Positions 51,151 to 59,547 of a stretch of DNA of 64,000 nt are shown piece by piece. This DNA is from Clostridiales bacterium. Lineage in GTDB: Bacteria; Bacillota; Clostridia; Lachnospirales; Lachnospiraceae. Both the position numbers and the translations under genes were made by a program. Where the stretch lies: the NCBI GenBank assembly GCA_021199255.1, contig JAJQIK010000059.1:1-64000 (forward strand), in the 5' to 3' direction. The notes beneath the pieces were generated by a model, which saw only the letters and a program-made list of their open reading frames with translations, searched no databases and was not told the DNA's origin. Position 1 is the stretch's first letter, and each line of letters begins with the position of its first letter.

Positions 51151-52068
51151 ATGCGACACTTAATGAATCCTCTTGATTTTACCGTAGAGGAACTGGATCG
51201 GCTCTTCGATCTGGCCAACGATATTGAACAAAACCGTGATAAATATGCCCACGCGTGCGAGGGTAAAAAGCTGGCCACCTGCTTTTATGAGCCAAGCACC
51301 CGTACCCGGCTCAGCTTCGAGGCCGCCATGCTGAATTTAGGCGGGCAGGTCTTAGGCTTCTCCGACGCCGGCTCTTCTTCCGCCGCCAAAGGGGAAAGCG
51401 TATCCGACACAATCCGCATTATCTCCTGCTACGCGGATATCTGCGCCATGCGCCATCCCAAGGAGGGCGCTCCCATGGTGGCTGCCGGCTGTTCCCACAT
51501 TCCGGTGATTAACGCGGGGGACGGCGGGCACCAGCACCCCACCCAGACCCTGACAGACCTGCTGACAATCCGTTCCCTGAAGGGTCGTCTGGGAGATTTT
51601 ACAATCGGCCTTTGCGGCGACCTGAAGTTCGGCAGGACAGTCCATTCTCTTATCAACGCCCTGATCCGCTATCCCAATATTCATTTTATCTTTATCTCTC
51701 CGCCGGAGCTGCGGGTACCGGATTATATCACCGATATGCTCACGGAACGGGGCATTTCCTTTGAAGAGGTGATCCGGCTGGAGGATTGTATGCCTCAGTT
51801 GGATTTACTGTACATGACCAGAGTACAGAAGGAGCGCTTCTTTAATGAAGAGGACTATGTACGTCTGAAGGATTTCTATATTTTGAACAAAGCAAAACTG
51901 GAATCGGCCAAAACGGATATGCTGATTCTGCACCCCCTGCCCCGGGTCAATGAGATTTCCGTAGAGGTAGACGACGACCCTCGGGCTGTTTATTTCCAGC
52001 AGGCGCAATACGGCGTCTATGTGAGGATGGCTCTGATCCTTACCCTTCTGGAAATCGACGTAAAATAA
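51151..52068 (+). CDS. pyrB: Aspartate carbamoyltransferase catalytic chain
   Basis: First committed step of pyrimidine synthesis. About 305 aa. The carbamoyl-phosphate motif [17 protein letters not shown], the 80s loop [51 protein letters not shown] and [10 protein letters not shown] are intact. The ATG at 51151 has GAAAGGAG upstream; a TTG at 51130 is unlikely because it lies in the terminator T-run. pyrI follows 33 bases later, so the enzyme is the allosteric two-subunit type. Confidence 0.97.
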   Translation: MRHLMNPLDFTVEELDRLFDLANDIEQNRDKYAHACEGKKLATCFYEPSTRTRLSFEAAMLNLGGQVLGFSDAGSSSAAKGESVSDTIRIISCYADICAMRHPKEGAPMVAAGCSHIPVINAGDGGHQHPTQTLTDLLTIRSLKGRLGDFTIGLCGDLKFGRTVHSLINALIRYPNIHFIFISPPELRVPDYITDMLTERGISFEEVIRLEDCMPQLDLLYMTRVQKERFFNEEDYVRLKDFYILNKAKLESAKTDMLILHPLPRVNEISVEVDDDPRAVYFQQAQYGVYVRMALILTLLEIDVK

Positions 52069-52101
52069 CAAGCGCTCTCTGATCAGAAAGGACATGATAC
52101 T

Positions 52102-52548
52102 ATGCTAAACGTAGGAAAAATTGAAGAAGGCTTCGTCTTAGATCATATCGAAGCCGGTAAAAGTCTCTCTATCTATCACCACTTACAGTTGGATAAGCTG
52201 GACTGTACTGTCGCCATCATTAAGAATGCCCGCAGCAACAAGATGGGGAAAAAAGACATTCTGAAAGTAGAATGTGACATCAATACCTTAGATCTGGATA
52301 TTCTGGCATTTATCGATCATAATATCACCGTCAATGTCATCAAAGACGGGGAAATCGTAGATAAAAAGGAACTGGTGCTTCCCAAAGAAATCCGAAACGT
52401 AATCAAATGCAGGAATCCCCGCTGTATTACCTCCATCGAGCAGGAGCTTCCGCACATCTTTGTGCTGGCGGACGAGGCAAAGGAAATCTACCGCTGCAAA
52501 TATTGTGAGGAAAAGGCAAGCCAGTCAGCCGTTTCCTGGAAAGCATAG
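52102..52548 (+). CDS. pyrI: Aspartate carbamoyltransferase regulatory chain
   Basis: Binds the nucleotide effectors ATP and CTP and zinc. 148 aa. The allosteric domain has GFVLDHIEAGKSLSIYHHL and SNKMGKKDILKVE. The zinc ligands are four Cys in KCRNPRCITSIE and IYRCKYCEEK. The family length is normal. The stop lies inside the left arm of the shared terminator with the convergent HD-GYP gene. Confidence 0.97.
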   Translation: MLNVGKIEEGFVLDHIEAGKSLSIYHHLQLDKLDCTVAIIKNARSNKMGKKDILKVECDINTLDLDILAFIDHNITVNVIKDGEIVDKKELVLPKEIRNVIKCRNPRCITSIEQELPHIFVLADEAKEIYRCKYCEEKASQSAVSWKA

Positions 52549-52581
52549 GAAAGAAGCCCGGCTTCCTTCCTATGCTTCTTT
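52541..52581. terminator. Bidirectional terminator shared by pyrI and the HD-GYP gene
   Basis: AAGCATAGGAA (52541-52551) pairs with TTCCTATGCTT (52567-52577), with a further inner GAAGCC/GGCTTC pairing and T-rich ends. Both stop codons fall inside it. Confidence 0.82.
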
Positions 52582-53646
52582 TCGGTTTTCCCGGGCAACC
52601 GCTTCGAACTCAGCCCTTGCCATGGCCAGACATTCTATCAGCTTGGGGGAAAATACCCCGCACTCGCCTTTGACCATCATCCGATACGCCTCGTCTGTAG
52701 TATACGCGCTCTTATAACATCTTTCACTGACCAGCGCGTCATAGACGTCGGCTACCGAGACAATCTGCGCAGATATGGGAATCTCTTCTCCCTTCAGCCC
52801 ATCCGGATACCCCCGTCCGTCATACCGTTCATGATGGTGGCGGCAGATCTCATAGCTTACTTTTCCGTAATCTCCCTTTTGAATATCCGCTATCATATTG
52901 ATAATTTCACAGCCTCTGGTCGTATGGGACTTCATGATTTCAAATTCCTCTTCCGTCAATCGTCCCGGCTTTAAAAGAATAGCGTCGGAGATGGCGATCT
53001 TACCCACATCATGCAGCGCTGACGCGGAGGTGATCACACTGATGGCGTGATCGTCCAAATGATATTCCGGATAAGTCCTTGCCACATGTTTCGCTATAAT
53101 ATTCGTAAAGGTCTTAACGCGTTTTACATGGTCGCCGGATTCCAGGTTGCGGAACTCCACCACGTTGCTCATCGTATCGATGATGCGGTCATTCATGTTC
53201 TGTAATTCTTCCGCCTGCTTGCGCAGCACCTTCGTCTGCAATTCTACCATCTCTTCCAGATGGCGCTTATTATAGTAAAGTTCGATTACATTCCTGGTAC
53301 GCTGCTTCACTATAAAAGCGTCAAAAGGCTTGCGGATAATATCGCTGACTCCCATCTGGTAGGCTTTTCGTTCCATCTGGGTTGTGGCCTCGCCGGTAAT
53401 CAGCAGAACCGGAATACTGTTGAGCCATTTCTGCTTCTTCATCTCTTCCAGCACCGCCATACCGTCCATAACCGGCATTACCACATCCAAAAGCACCACT
53501 GATATTTCGTCCTGCTTCGCGGCGATGATACTGACCGCTTCTCTGCCGTCCGCCGCCTGGAGCGTATTACATTCCCGGAACATCTCACATAAGATCTCCC
53601 GGTTAATATCTACATCATCTACTATTAATATTGTCGGTTTTTTCAT
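52570..53646 (-). CDS. Response regulator with HD-GYP domain (c-di-GMP phosphodiesterase type)
   Basis: 358 aa. Receiver at residues 1-120 (ILIVDDVDINREIL, phospho-Asp in VVLLDVVMPVMDG, Thr in LLITGEAT, Lys in RKPFDAF), a coiled linker (130-165), and an HD-GYP domain (SGDHVKRV, ASALHDVGKIAI, LKPGRLTEEEFEIMKSHT, and the signature HHERYDGRGYPDGL). HD-GYP enzymes cleave cyclic di-GMP when metal-loaded; the residues needed are present. The start at 53646 has GAGGG upstream. It is transcribed from its own promoter with a short upstream frame. The partner kinase is not adjacent; the orphan hybrid kinases at 8-19 kb are candidates. Confidence 0.93.
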   Translation of the reverse strand: MKKPTILIVDDVDINREILCEMFRECNTLQAADGREAVSIIAAKQDEISVVLLDVVMPVMDGMAVLEEMKKQKWLNSIPVLLITGEATTQMERKAYQMGVSDIIRKPFDAFIVKQRTRNVIELYYNKRHLEEMVELQTKVLRKQAEELQNMNDRIIDTMSNVVEFRNLESGDHVKRVKTFTNIIAKHVARTYPEYHLDDHAISVITSASALHDVGKIAISDAILLKPGRLTEEEFEIMKSHTTRGCEIINMIADIQKGDYGKVSYEICRHHHERYDGRGYPDGLKGEEIPISAQIVSVADVYDALVSERCYKSAYTTDEAYRMMVKGECGVFSPKLIECLAMARAEFEAVARENRKEA

Positions 53647-53685
53647 GTTTTCCCTCATTCTGCACTATTATCACGGCATCTCATA

Positions 53686-53763
53686 CTAATTGGCAAACAG
53701 TACGATTCTCTCACCTTTCTTTTTAATCGTAACGCTGTTGACGACAGTTCTGCCTGCTGCCAT
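53686..53763 (-). CDS. Possible 25-aa small protein upstream of the HD-GYP gene
   Basis: ATG at 53763 has GGAG with 6-base spacing and opens MAAGRTVVNSVTIKKKGER, then ends IVLFAN at a TAG (53688-53686). It is basic in the middle, lies in the leader of the HD-GYP transcript 40 bases before that start, and follows a good promoter. ATG 53775 and GTG 53799 extend the same frame. It is a real small protein, a leader peptide, or chance. Confidence 0.35.
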   Translation of the reverse strand: MAAGRTVVNSVTIKKKGERIVLFAN

Positions 53764-53799
53764 AATAATCTCCATTTTTCGGATACTTTTTTCCTCCAC

Positions 53800-53829
53800 A
53801 TTATACTCTACTTGCCAGTCCACCGTCAA
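53800..53829 (-). promoter_or_regulatory. Sigma-A promoter of the HD-GYP transcript
   Basis: TTGACG (53829-53824), an 18-base spacer and TATAAT (53805-53800). The remainder of the gap 53647-54032 holds the small frame above and the grcA promoter region. Confidence 0.68.
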
Positions 53830-53948
53830 TCCGACAGATTAGGCTGCTGCCATGACAGGATACCCTGCAATCATATCATAAAAAGCCGACGCTTTCCTCC
53901 TGTAAATATTTTGTTTCAAAATAAATACAATAATATTGCGAAAAACAC

Positions 53949-53998
53949 TGGACATTTCATGATGGAATGTTATAATAATTATAACAGTAATGATTACT
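53949..53998 (+). promoter_or_regulatory. grcA promoter with perfect PerR box
   Basis: TGGACA (53949-53954), a 16-base spacer and TATAAT (53971-53976). TTATAATAATTATAA at 53970-53984 is an exact match to the 7-1-7 PerR box of Bacillus (TTATAATNATTATAA) and covers the -10. A near-perfect palindrome ACATTTCATGATGGAATGT fills the -35 to -10 spacer (53952-53970), and AGTAATGATTACT (53986-53998) follows. A repressor bound here would block RNA polymerase. Confidence 0.75.
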
Positions 53999-54032
53999 AT
54001 TATTAAATAAACAAAATATAGGAGGTGTTCTT

Positions 54033-54272
54033 ATGACACAAAACGCACAGGTAAACAACTTAGTAAATCTTTTAGACGGCTATGCAGCCAAGGGCGGGCA
54101 CCACTTAAACGTCAATGTTTTAAACAGAGATACGCTCTTAGACGCCCAGAAGCATCCTGAGAATTATCCTCAGTTGACAATCCGTGTATCCGGCTACGCC
54201 GTAAACTTTATTAAACTGACGCCAGAACAGCAGGCGGACGTTATCAGCCGTACCTTCCACGAAAGCGTATAA
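54033..54272 (+). CDS. grcA: Stand-alone glycyl-radical domain protein (GrcA/YfiD-like)
   Basis: 79 aa. Residues 25-79 are the C-terminal radical domain of pyruvate formate-lyase: [34 protein letters not shown] with the radical Gly in SGYA, and [18 protein letters not shown] at the end. The first 20 residues replace the rest of the enzyme. Such proteins (YfiD in E. coli, 127 aa) dock onto oxygen-cleaved pyruvate formate-lyase and restore activity after activation by PflA. This one is a minimal version. AGGAGGTG precedes the ATG. The promoter carries a PerR box, so peroxide or oxygen induction is inferred. No pfl gene is in the window. Confidence 0.9.
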   Translation: MTQNAQVNNLVNLLDGYAAKGGHHLNVNVLNRDTLLDAQKHPENYPQLTIRVSGYAVNFIKLTPEQQADVISRTFHESV

Positions 54273-54337
54273 CGCCTGATCAGGCGCGCCGCTTAAGCGT
54301 ACCCTCAGAGAAATGCCAGTGCGCATCCGCACAGAGA

Positions 54338-54376
54338 AAAAGGACCGCGGGATATTTCCCGCGATCCTTTCTTTTC
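54338..54376 (+). terminator. Intrinsic terminator of grcA
   Basis: AAAGGACCGCGGGA pairs with TCCCGCGATCCTTT around TATT, followed by a T-rich CTTTTCTTT. It may also serve pnp from the other side. Confidence 0.85.
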
Positions 54377-54416
54377 TTTGCTCCGCTATCTGAGGCGGAT
54401 TTTGTTGGCAGGGAGC

Positions 54417-56507
54417 TTACACCTGCGCAACATCCTTCATGGAAAAGCTGATTCTTCCCATCTTATCTTTCCCCAGGCAGACTACCGTTACTTTGTCGCC
54501 CAGCGTCAGAACATCTTCTACGCGATTAATTCTCTCTTTCGCAATCTTGGAGATATGAACCATGCCCTCTTTGCCCGGCGCAAACTCAATGAAAGCGCCG
54601 AACTCCTTGATGCTGACCACAGTACCCTGGAAGATCTGGCCCTCCTCAAAGTCTGTGACGATGGTTTTCACCATTTCCACCGCCTTGTCCATCATCTCTC
54701 TGTCCGTACCGCACACAGATACCTGTCCGTCGTCCGTAATATCAATTTTCACGCCCGTCCGTGCAATAATCTCATTGATGGTCTTGCCTCTCTGTCCTAC
54801 CACATCGCCGATCTTCTCCGGGTCAATTTGCAGGGAAATAATCTTAGGCGCATACTTGCCTACCTCTTTACGGGGCGCTGCGATGGCGGGTACCATACAG
54901 TTAGCCATAATATATTCCCTTGCCTCGCGGCATCTTGCGATCGCGCCTTCCACAATCGGTCTTGTCAGGCCATGAATCTTAATATCCATCTGAATGGCGG
55001 TAATACCGTCATGGGTTCCCGTCACCTTAAAATCCATATCGCCAAAGAAATCTTCCAAGCCCTGAATATCTGTCAGCAATACGAAATCCTCATCTGTATC
55101 TCCGGTTACCAGGCCGCAGGAAATACCTGCCACCATTTTTTTGATCGGCACGCCAGCCGCCATCAGGGACATACAGGAAGCGCAGGTAGACGCCATAGAA
55201 GTAGAACCGTTGGATTCAAAGGTCTCCGATACGGTACGGATCGCATAAGGAAACTCTTCCTCGCTGGGCAGTACCGGAAGGAGCGCCCTCTCAGCCAGCG
55301 CGCCGTGTCCGATCTCTCTTCGTCCCGGTCCACGGCTGACCTTCGTCTCTCCTACAGAGTAGGAAGGGAAATTATAATGATGCATATATCTCTTGCTGGT
55401 AATATTCTCATCTAATCCGTCTACTCTCTGAGACTCGGATAAAGGCGCAAGGGTACATACATTACAGATCTGTGTCTGTCCTCTGGTAAACATCGCGGAA
55501 CCATGTACTCTGGGAATAATGTCAACCTCTGCGGCCAGCGGTCTGATCTGATCCAGTGCGCGGCCGTCCGGACGCTTATGATCCTTTAAGATCATCTTGC
55601 GCACCGTCTTCTTCTGATACTGATAAACAGCCTCGCCCAGCACCGCCAGATACTCTTCCCTGTCAGCGAACGCTCCTTCCAGCTTAGCGGTTATATTTTT
55701 GATATTCTCCTCCCGCACCTGCTTCTCATCTGTAAAGACCGCCGTCTCCATCTCCTCAGGCGTTACGATCTTCTTCATATCCTCGAACATCTGCGCCGGT
55801 ATCGCGCAGCTCTCATAGGTATGCTTCGGTTTGCCGACTTCAGCCACGATCTGGTTGATGAACTCTATAATCGTCTGGTTTATTTCATGCGCCTTGTAAA
55901 TCGCTTCAATCACTTTAGGCTCCGGCACTTCATTAGCGCCCGCCTCAATCATGATAACCTTCTGGGCTGTGGAAGCGACCGTCATTTTCAGATCTCCCTT
56001 ATCCCACTGTTCCTGGGACGGATTCACGATCAACTCACCGTCGATCATACCCATCTGGGTCATAGCGCAGGGACCGTCAAAGGGAATATCGGAAATACAG
56101 GTTGCAATCGCCGTGCCCAGCATGGCTACCAGCTCGGGACGGCACGCCGGATCTACGCTCATAACCATATTATTTAAGGTCACGTCATTGCGGTAATCCT
56201 TGGGGAACAATGGTCTCATAGGCCTATCAATCACACGGCTTGTAAGCACCGCATTTTCAGACGCCTTGCCCTCTCTCTTGTTAAAGCCGCCCGGAATCTT
56301 TCCTACCGAATATAATTTTTCTTCATACTCTACGCTGCAGGGGAAGAAATCAATCCCGTCCCTGGGCTTGTCAGACGCTGTAGCCGTAGACAATACGGTA
56401 GTTTCACCATATTGCATAAACGCACAGCCGTTAGCCTGTTTGCCTACTCTGCCGATGTCCACGCGAAGGGTACGTCCGGCCAGCTCCATTGTGTAAGTCT
56501 TGTACAT
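54417..56507 (-). CDS. pnp: Polynucleotide phosphorylase
   Basis: 3'-5' exoribonuclease that uses phosphate, part of RNA decay. 696 aa. Two RNase PH domains (GETTVLSTATASDKPRDGIDF; second half with FPYAIRTVSETFESNGSTSMAS and GLVTGDTDEDFVLLTDIQG), then KH (DVVGQRGKTINEIIARTGVKI) and S1 (GQIFQGTVVSIKEFGAFIEF, KEGMVHISKI). The start at 56507 has AAGGAGAG upstream. It lies downstream of rpsO, as in most bacteria, with a long hairpin in between that may be its autoregulatory site. Confidence 0.97.
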   Translation of the reverse strand: MYKTYTMELAGRTLRVDIGRVGKQANGCAFMQYGETTVLSTATASDKPRDGIDFFPCSVEYEEKLYSVGKIPGGFNKREGKASENAVLTSRVIDRPMRPLFPKDYRNDVTLNNMVMSVDPACRPELVAMLGTAIATCISDIPFDGPCAMTQMGMIDGELIVNPSQEQWDKGDLKMTVASTAQKVIMIEAGANEVPEPKVIEAIYKAHEINQTIIEFINQIVAEVGKPKHTYESCAIPAQMFEDMKKIVTPEEMETAVFTDEKQVREENIKNITAKLEGAFADREEYLAVLGEAVYQYQKKTVRKMILKDHKRPDGRALDQIRPLAAEVDIIPRVHGSAMFTRGQTQICNVCTLAPLSESQRVDGLDENITSKRYMHHYNFPSYSVGETKVSRGPGRREIGHGALAERALLPVLPSEEEFPYAIRTVSETFESNGSTSMASTCASCMSLMAAGVPIKKMVAGISCGLVTGDTDEDFVLLTDIQGLEDFFGDMDFKVTGTHDGITAIQMDIKIHGLTRPIVEGAIARCREAREYIMANCMVPAIAAPRKEVGKYAPKIISLQIDPEKIGDVVGQRGKTINEIIARTGVKIDITDDGQVSVCGTDREMMDKAVEMVKTIVTDFEEGQIFQGTVVSIKEFGAFIEFAPGKEGMVHISKIAKERINRVEDVLTLGDKVTVVCLGKDKMGRISFSMKDVAQV

Positions 56508-56578
56508 AATCTTCTCTCCTTTTCCTTCCGTTTCCTTCTGCTGTCTGTGACAGAACAAAAGGAAAACATTATTTATGG

Positions 56579-56680
56579 CATCATAATTTATTATGATGTG
56601 TTGAAGGCAGAAGACGCCGAAACTACAAATATATACACAGTCCGGCTGTATCCATATTTGTGGTCTCGGATGCCTCTTCT
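56579..56680 (-). promoter_or_regulatory. Long hairpin and palindrome in the pnp leader
   Basis: On this strand AGAAGAGGCATCCGAGACC (from 56680) pairs with a matching arm that ends GCGTCTTCT (56609), via ACAAATAT/ATATTTGT, giving an imperfect stem of about 24 bp. It is followed by the perfect 9-bp hairpin CATCATAAT/ATTATGATG (56598-56579) next to the pnp ribosome site. Long duplexes at this place are RNase III sites for PNPase autocontrol in E. coli; the analogy is inference. Confidence 0.5.
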
Positions 56681-56777
56681 ACCTGTCACAACCTGTTTTA
56701 CGATTTTCGCGGCGTCCATGCAGACCCGGAACTCCGCCCAAACAGACGGAGATTTTCCCAGCCAAAGCATGACCGCG

Positions 56778-56821
56778 AAAAAAGGCGGGTAAGGTTAATA
56801 CAGCCCAGCCTTACGTCCGCC
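56778..56821 (-). terminator. Terminator after rpsO
   Basis: On this strand GGCGGACGTAAGG pairs with CCTTACCCGCC and is followed by six T. Some transcripts must read through if pnp lacks its own promoter. A further weak hairpin (TTCGCGG with CCGCGAA, 56783-56715) follows. Confidence 0.75.
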
Positions 56822-56834
56822 AATGGTTTTGAAC

Positions 56835-57101
56835 CTATTTTCTTAATCCTAATCTCTCGATTAATGCACGATATCTCTCGATATCCTTATCCTTCAGATA
56901 TGCAAGCAGACCACGCCGCTGACCAACCATTTTCAGAAGGCCTCTTCTGGAATGATGATCCTTAGGGTTGTTCTTCAAATGCTCGGTGAGCTCCTGGATT
57001 CTTGCCGTCAGGACTGCCACCTGCACCTCAGGTGAACCGGTATCACCGGGTGTTCTTGCATATTCGTTGATAATTGCCGTTTTCTTTTCCTTAGAAATCA
57101 T
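56835..57101 (-). CDS. rpsO: 30S ribosomal protein S15
   Basis: 88 aa, the standard length. It starts [24 protein letters not shown] and contains [39 protein letters not shown] and [21 protein letters not shown], split by short connections; these are the rRNA helix 20-22 binding residues (HHSRRGL). The longer frame upstream (to 57227) is the leader and is not coding. Confidence 0.98.
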   Translation of the reverse strand: MISKEKKTAIINEYARTPGDTGSPEVQVAVLTARIQELTEHLKNNPKDHHSRRGLLKMVGQRRGLLAYLKDKDIERYRALIERLGLRK

Positions 57102-57217
57102 TGTCTTCTCCTTTCTCTGCGGACAGCCTTCCTGATTGCCGCCCTGAAACCGCCGGATACCAGGAACGGGTTGGAGACCTCCCTGCTCTGGGTATCGGCT
57201 AAAACTCATACTCTGAC

Positions 57218-57246
57218 ATTCTATCATATGGGAAGTTCTTTTTCAA
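57218..57246 (-). promoter_or_regulatory. Sigma-A promoter of rpsO
   Basis: TTGAAA (57246-57241), a 17-base spacer and TAGAAT (57223-57218). The leader to rpsO is about 110 bases and could hold an S15 autoregulatory structure, which I did not resolve. Confidence 0.75.
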
Positions 57247-57315
57247 GCATTTATAGGGATTTATGCGGCAAATATTTTCAATCCTTCCGCAAAATCATTT
57301 TTTTAGCGGATATGA

Positions 57316-57345
57316 TTGACAAAGCGCTTTTTTTACGGATATATT
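57316..57345 (+). promoter_or_regulatory. Promoter of the cytidylate-kinase-like gene
   Basis: TTGACA (57316-57321), an 18-base spacer and TATATT (57340-57345). Two similar T7-(A)GCGGATAT-like copies at 57298 and 57328 overlap it. Confidence 0.55.
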
Positions 57346-57459
57346 ACAGATAAGAATACTGTTTTAGCGGCGTGTCTGCGTTGGCGACGCCAGCCCAGAG
57401 CCGGAAACAGGTTGCGCAATGACTGAAATGGCCAGAGTAGGAAAGGAGACGTGATCGTT

Positions 57460-58107
57460 ATGAAAAACTATGTTATCACAATCGCCAGAGGATACGGCAG
57501 CGGCGGCAGCCACATTGCCAAGAGGCTGTCGAAGGACTTGAATATTCCCTGCTATGACGAGGAAATTCTTCAGATGGCCGCCGATTTAAGCGGCATCAAC
57601 GAACGCTTTTTTTATGAAGCCAACGAAAGGATTCATAAGGGCGCCATCACTATTAATTCCTCCAAGGGTGTCTATAACGGTACGCTCTATCACGTAGATG
57701 ATAAGGAATTCTTATCCGATGAAAATTTATTTAATTATCAGGCCGCCGTTATCAAGAATCTTGCGATGGACGGCAGTACCTCCTGCATTATTGTGGGAAA
57801 GGCCGCCAACTATGTCCTGCGCAGCCTGAAAAATGTTGTCAAAGTCAATATTCAGGCACCTATGGAGCACTGCGTATTCAACATTATGGACAGACTGCAG
57901 AAGGACGAAGCTTCCGCGAAAGATATGATCAAAAAAATGAATAAATACCGGAGCGATTACTACAAATACTATACCGGAAGGAAATGGCTTGATCCGGCGG
58001 AATACGACCTATCCATCAATACCGGCGCACTAGGGGAGGATTACGCCGCAAAGCTGATCCTGCAGCTTGTCAGGGACAAAGGCTTCCTGGACGATTCCTC
58101 CCATTAA
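57460..58107 (+). CDS. Cytidylate-kinase-like protein
   Basis: 215 aa, member of the cytidylate-kinase-like family (PF13189 type) common in Clostridia. The N-terminus is VITIARGYGSGGSHIAKRL, a P-loop-like glycine motif, followed by NIPCYDEEILQMAAD, and later VGKAANYVL and the lid-like KDMIKKMNKYRSDYYKYYTGRKW. The true substrate is not established for this group. The start is ATG at 57460, 12 bases after AAAGGAG; a GTG at 57451 is too near the site. It overlaps the stop of the convergent NlpC gene by 4 bases. Confidence 0.88.
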   Translation: MKNYVITIARGYGSGGSHIAKRLSKDLNIPCYDEEILQMAADLSGINERFFYEANERIHKGAITINSSKGVYNGTLYHVDDKEFLSDENLFNYQAAVIKNLAMDGSTSCIIVGKAANYVLRSLKNVVKVNIQAPMEHCVFNIMDRLQKDEASAKDMIKKMNKYRSDYYKYYTGRKWLDPAEYDLSINTGALGEDYAAKLILQLVRDKGFLDDSSH

Positions 58108-59336
58108 TCATAAAGCACCCTGACCGCCTTGACCGGCGTTCTGTAGGACACATTGGAAATGCGGATGCCGGTCTTAGGGCTGCTGGCGTGGATCACCTGT
58201 CCGCCGCCGATATAAATCGCCACATGGTTAATGGTTTTTCCATTGCCATAAAAGATCAGATCTCCCGGCTGGGCTTCCGATACCGTAATGACAGTACCGC
58301 TGTTCGCCTGCGCCCTGGAAGAATGGGGCAGGCTGACGCCGTATTTCTTAAAAATACTCATAACGAATCCGGAACAGTCGGCTCCGTTGGTCAGGCTGGT
58401 ACCGCCCCAGACATAGGGATTGCCCAGAAATTCCTTCGCATACTGACACAAATCTACGCGCACATCGGATACGCCCTGCCCATACAGCAGCTCCGTCATG
58501 GTAATCGCCGTGCCCAGCTTGGAGCTTATCTCCACATATTCCGCAGAAACATATACTTCCTCGTCGTCCAGGCCGACCTTGACCCAGTCCCCCTCTACTT
58601 CTATCACCTCCAGTTCCTCTCCGTTGGGAACCATGGTAATGACTTCCGAATCCGTATTGGCTTCCGCCCTGACCTTCAGGCTGTCCGTGGTAACCACCGC
58701 CATAGTAGCTGCCAGCTCCTGAGCCCGGCGTTTTGCCTGAATACCGGTCAACAGATATTCCCGGCTCACATAGCCTTCTACTTCGCCGGATTGGATATGT
58801 GCCCAAAATTCATCTGAATCAATGACCTCGCAGGCCGCGTTCTTGGGAAGCTTGCCAACCAGTTTCCCATCCTCCGCCGCCACAGCGCGGACATTGAGAT
58901 TACCGCTCTCCACATTGGCGATTCCCAGGTTGGTGTATCCCCAGTTGGCGTTTTTAGCCTTTTCATAAGCTTCCGCGTATTCCTGTTCAGTCTTCGTACA
59001 TTCCAGGATTTCACCGGAACCGACAGCCGCGCTGCTTAGAATATCGCTAAGCGTATCGCCGCCCGATTCCTCTGCGCCCCCATTCCCGATCAGGGCGGAG
59101 CCCGCAGACATCTCGTCTAACAGTGTCTGCAGCGTATTTTCCGAAACAGCCTGCGCTTCCTCCCCGTCATCGTCCGAAGATGACGTTTCCGTGATTTCCG
59201 TGTTATTTGCCGGACTACTATCCGCCGTCTGCTCCACTGCCGCAGCCAGATTTGACAGCGGCGCGGCCTTTACCGTAAAGGCTGCCGTAAGCAGCAGACA
59301 TCCCGCCAATAAACACAAGATTTCCCGTCTCTTCAT
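58104..59336 (-). CDS. Secreted SH3-NlpC/P60 cell-wall peptidase
   Basis: 410 aa. Signal peptide residues 1-24 (KRREILCLLAGCLLLTAAF, then VKA-AP as likely cleavage). A low-complexity Ser/Glu linker (30-110) and a short helical stretch follow. Two SH3b domains come next (SGNLNVRAVAAEDGKLVGKL and DSLKVRAEANTDSEVITMV). The C-terminal NlpC/P60 domain has the catalytic Cys in TNGADCSGFVMSIF, His in NHVAIYIGGG and the third polar residue in VIHASSP. It cuts peptidoglycan stem peptides outside the cell. I chose the ATG at 59336 because AGAGG precedes it and the signal peptide starts there. Confidence 0.94.
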   Translation of the reverse strand: MKRREILCLLAGCLLLTAAFTVKAAPLSNLAAAVEQTADSSPANNTEITETSSSDDDGEEAQAVSENTLQTLLDEMSAGSALIGNGGAEESGGDTLSDILSSAAVGSGEILECTKTEQEYAEAYEKAKNANWGYTNLGIANVESGNLNVRAVAAEDGKLVGKLPKNAACEVIDSDEFWAHIQSGEVEGYVSREYLLTGIQAKRRAQELAATMAVVTTDSLKVRAEANTDSEVITMVPNGEELEVIEVEGDWVKVGLDDEEVYVSAEYVEISSKLGTAITMTELLYGQGVSDVRVDLCQYAKEFLGNPYVWGGTSLTNGADCSGFVMSIFKKYGVSLPHSSRAQANSGTVITVSEAQPGDLIFYGNGKTINHVAIYIGGGQVIHASSPKTGIRISNVSYRTPVKAVRVLYD

Positions 59337-59503
59337 GATTTCTATTCCTCTCTTGTAGTTTTCTTTACAAGTTTGTAATATTTCCGTAACATTTACGAAG
59401 GACATTATAACAAGTTCCCTCCGCCCTGTCAATCCAATCCGCTTTTTTCCTATCATTACCACAAATCTGACAAAAGACGGAAGCTGCTTTGCAAATGCCT
59501 TAA

Positions 59504-59533
59504 AAAAAGAGATATCCGCCGATATCTCTTTTT
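59504..59533 (-). terminator. Intrinsic terminator after the Na/Pi cotransporter gene
   Basis: AAAAAGAGATAT and ATATCTCTTTTT form a perfect 12-bp stem with a 6-base loop. It is symmetric, but only the - strand gene ends here; the + side faces the divergent start region of the NlpC gene. Confidence 0.85.
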
Positions 59534-59547
59534 AATAACACATGATA

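Noticed and set aside
54378-55415. Open frame of 345 codons on the + strand
   Set aside because: Antisense to pnp, which is unmistakable; composition is an echo of its codons.
57298-57345. Two similar T7-GCGGATAT tracts about 30 bases apart
   Set aside because: Only two imperfect copies overlapping a promoter; not a repeat array or CRISPR.
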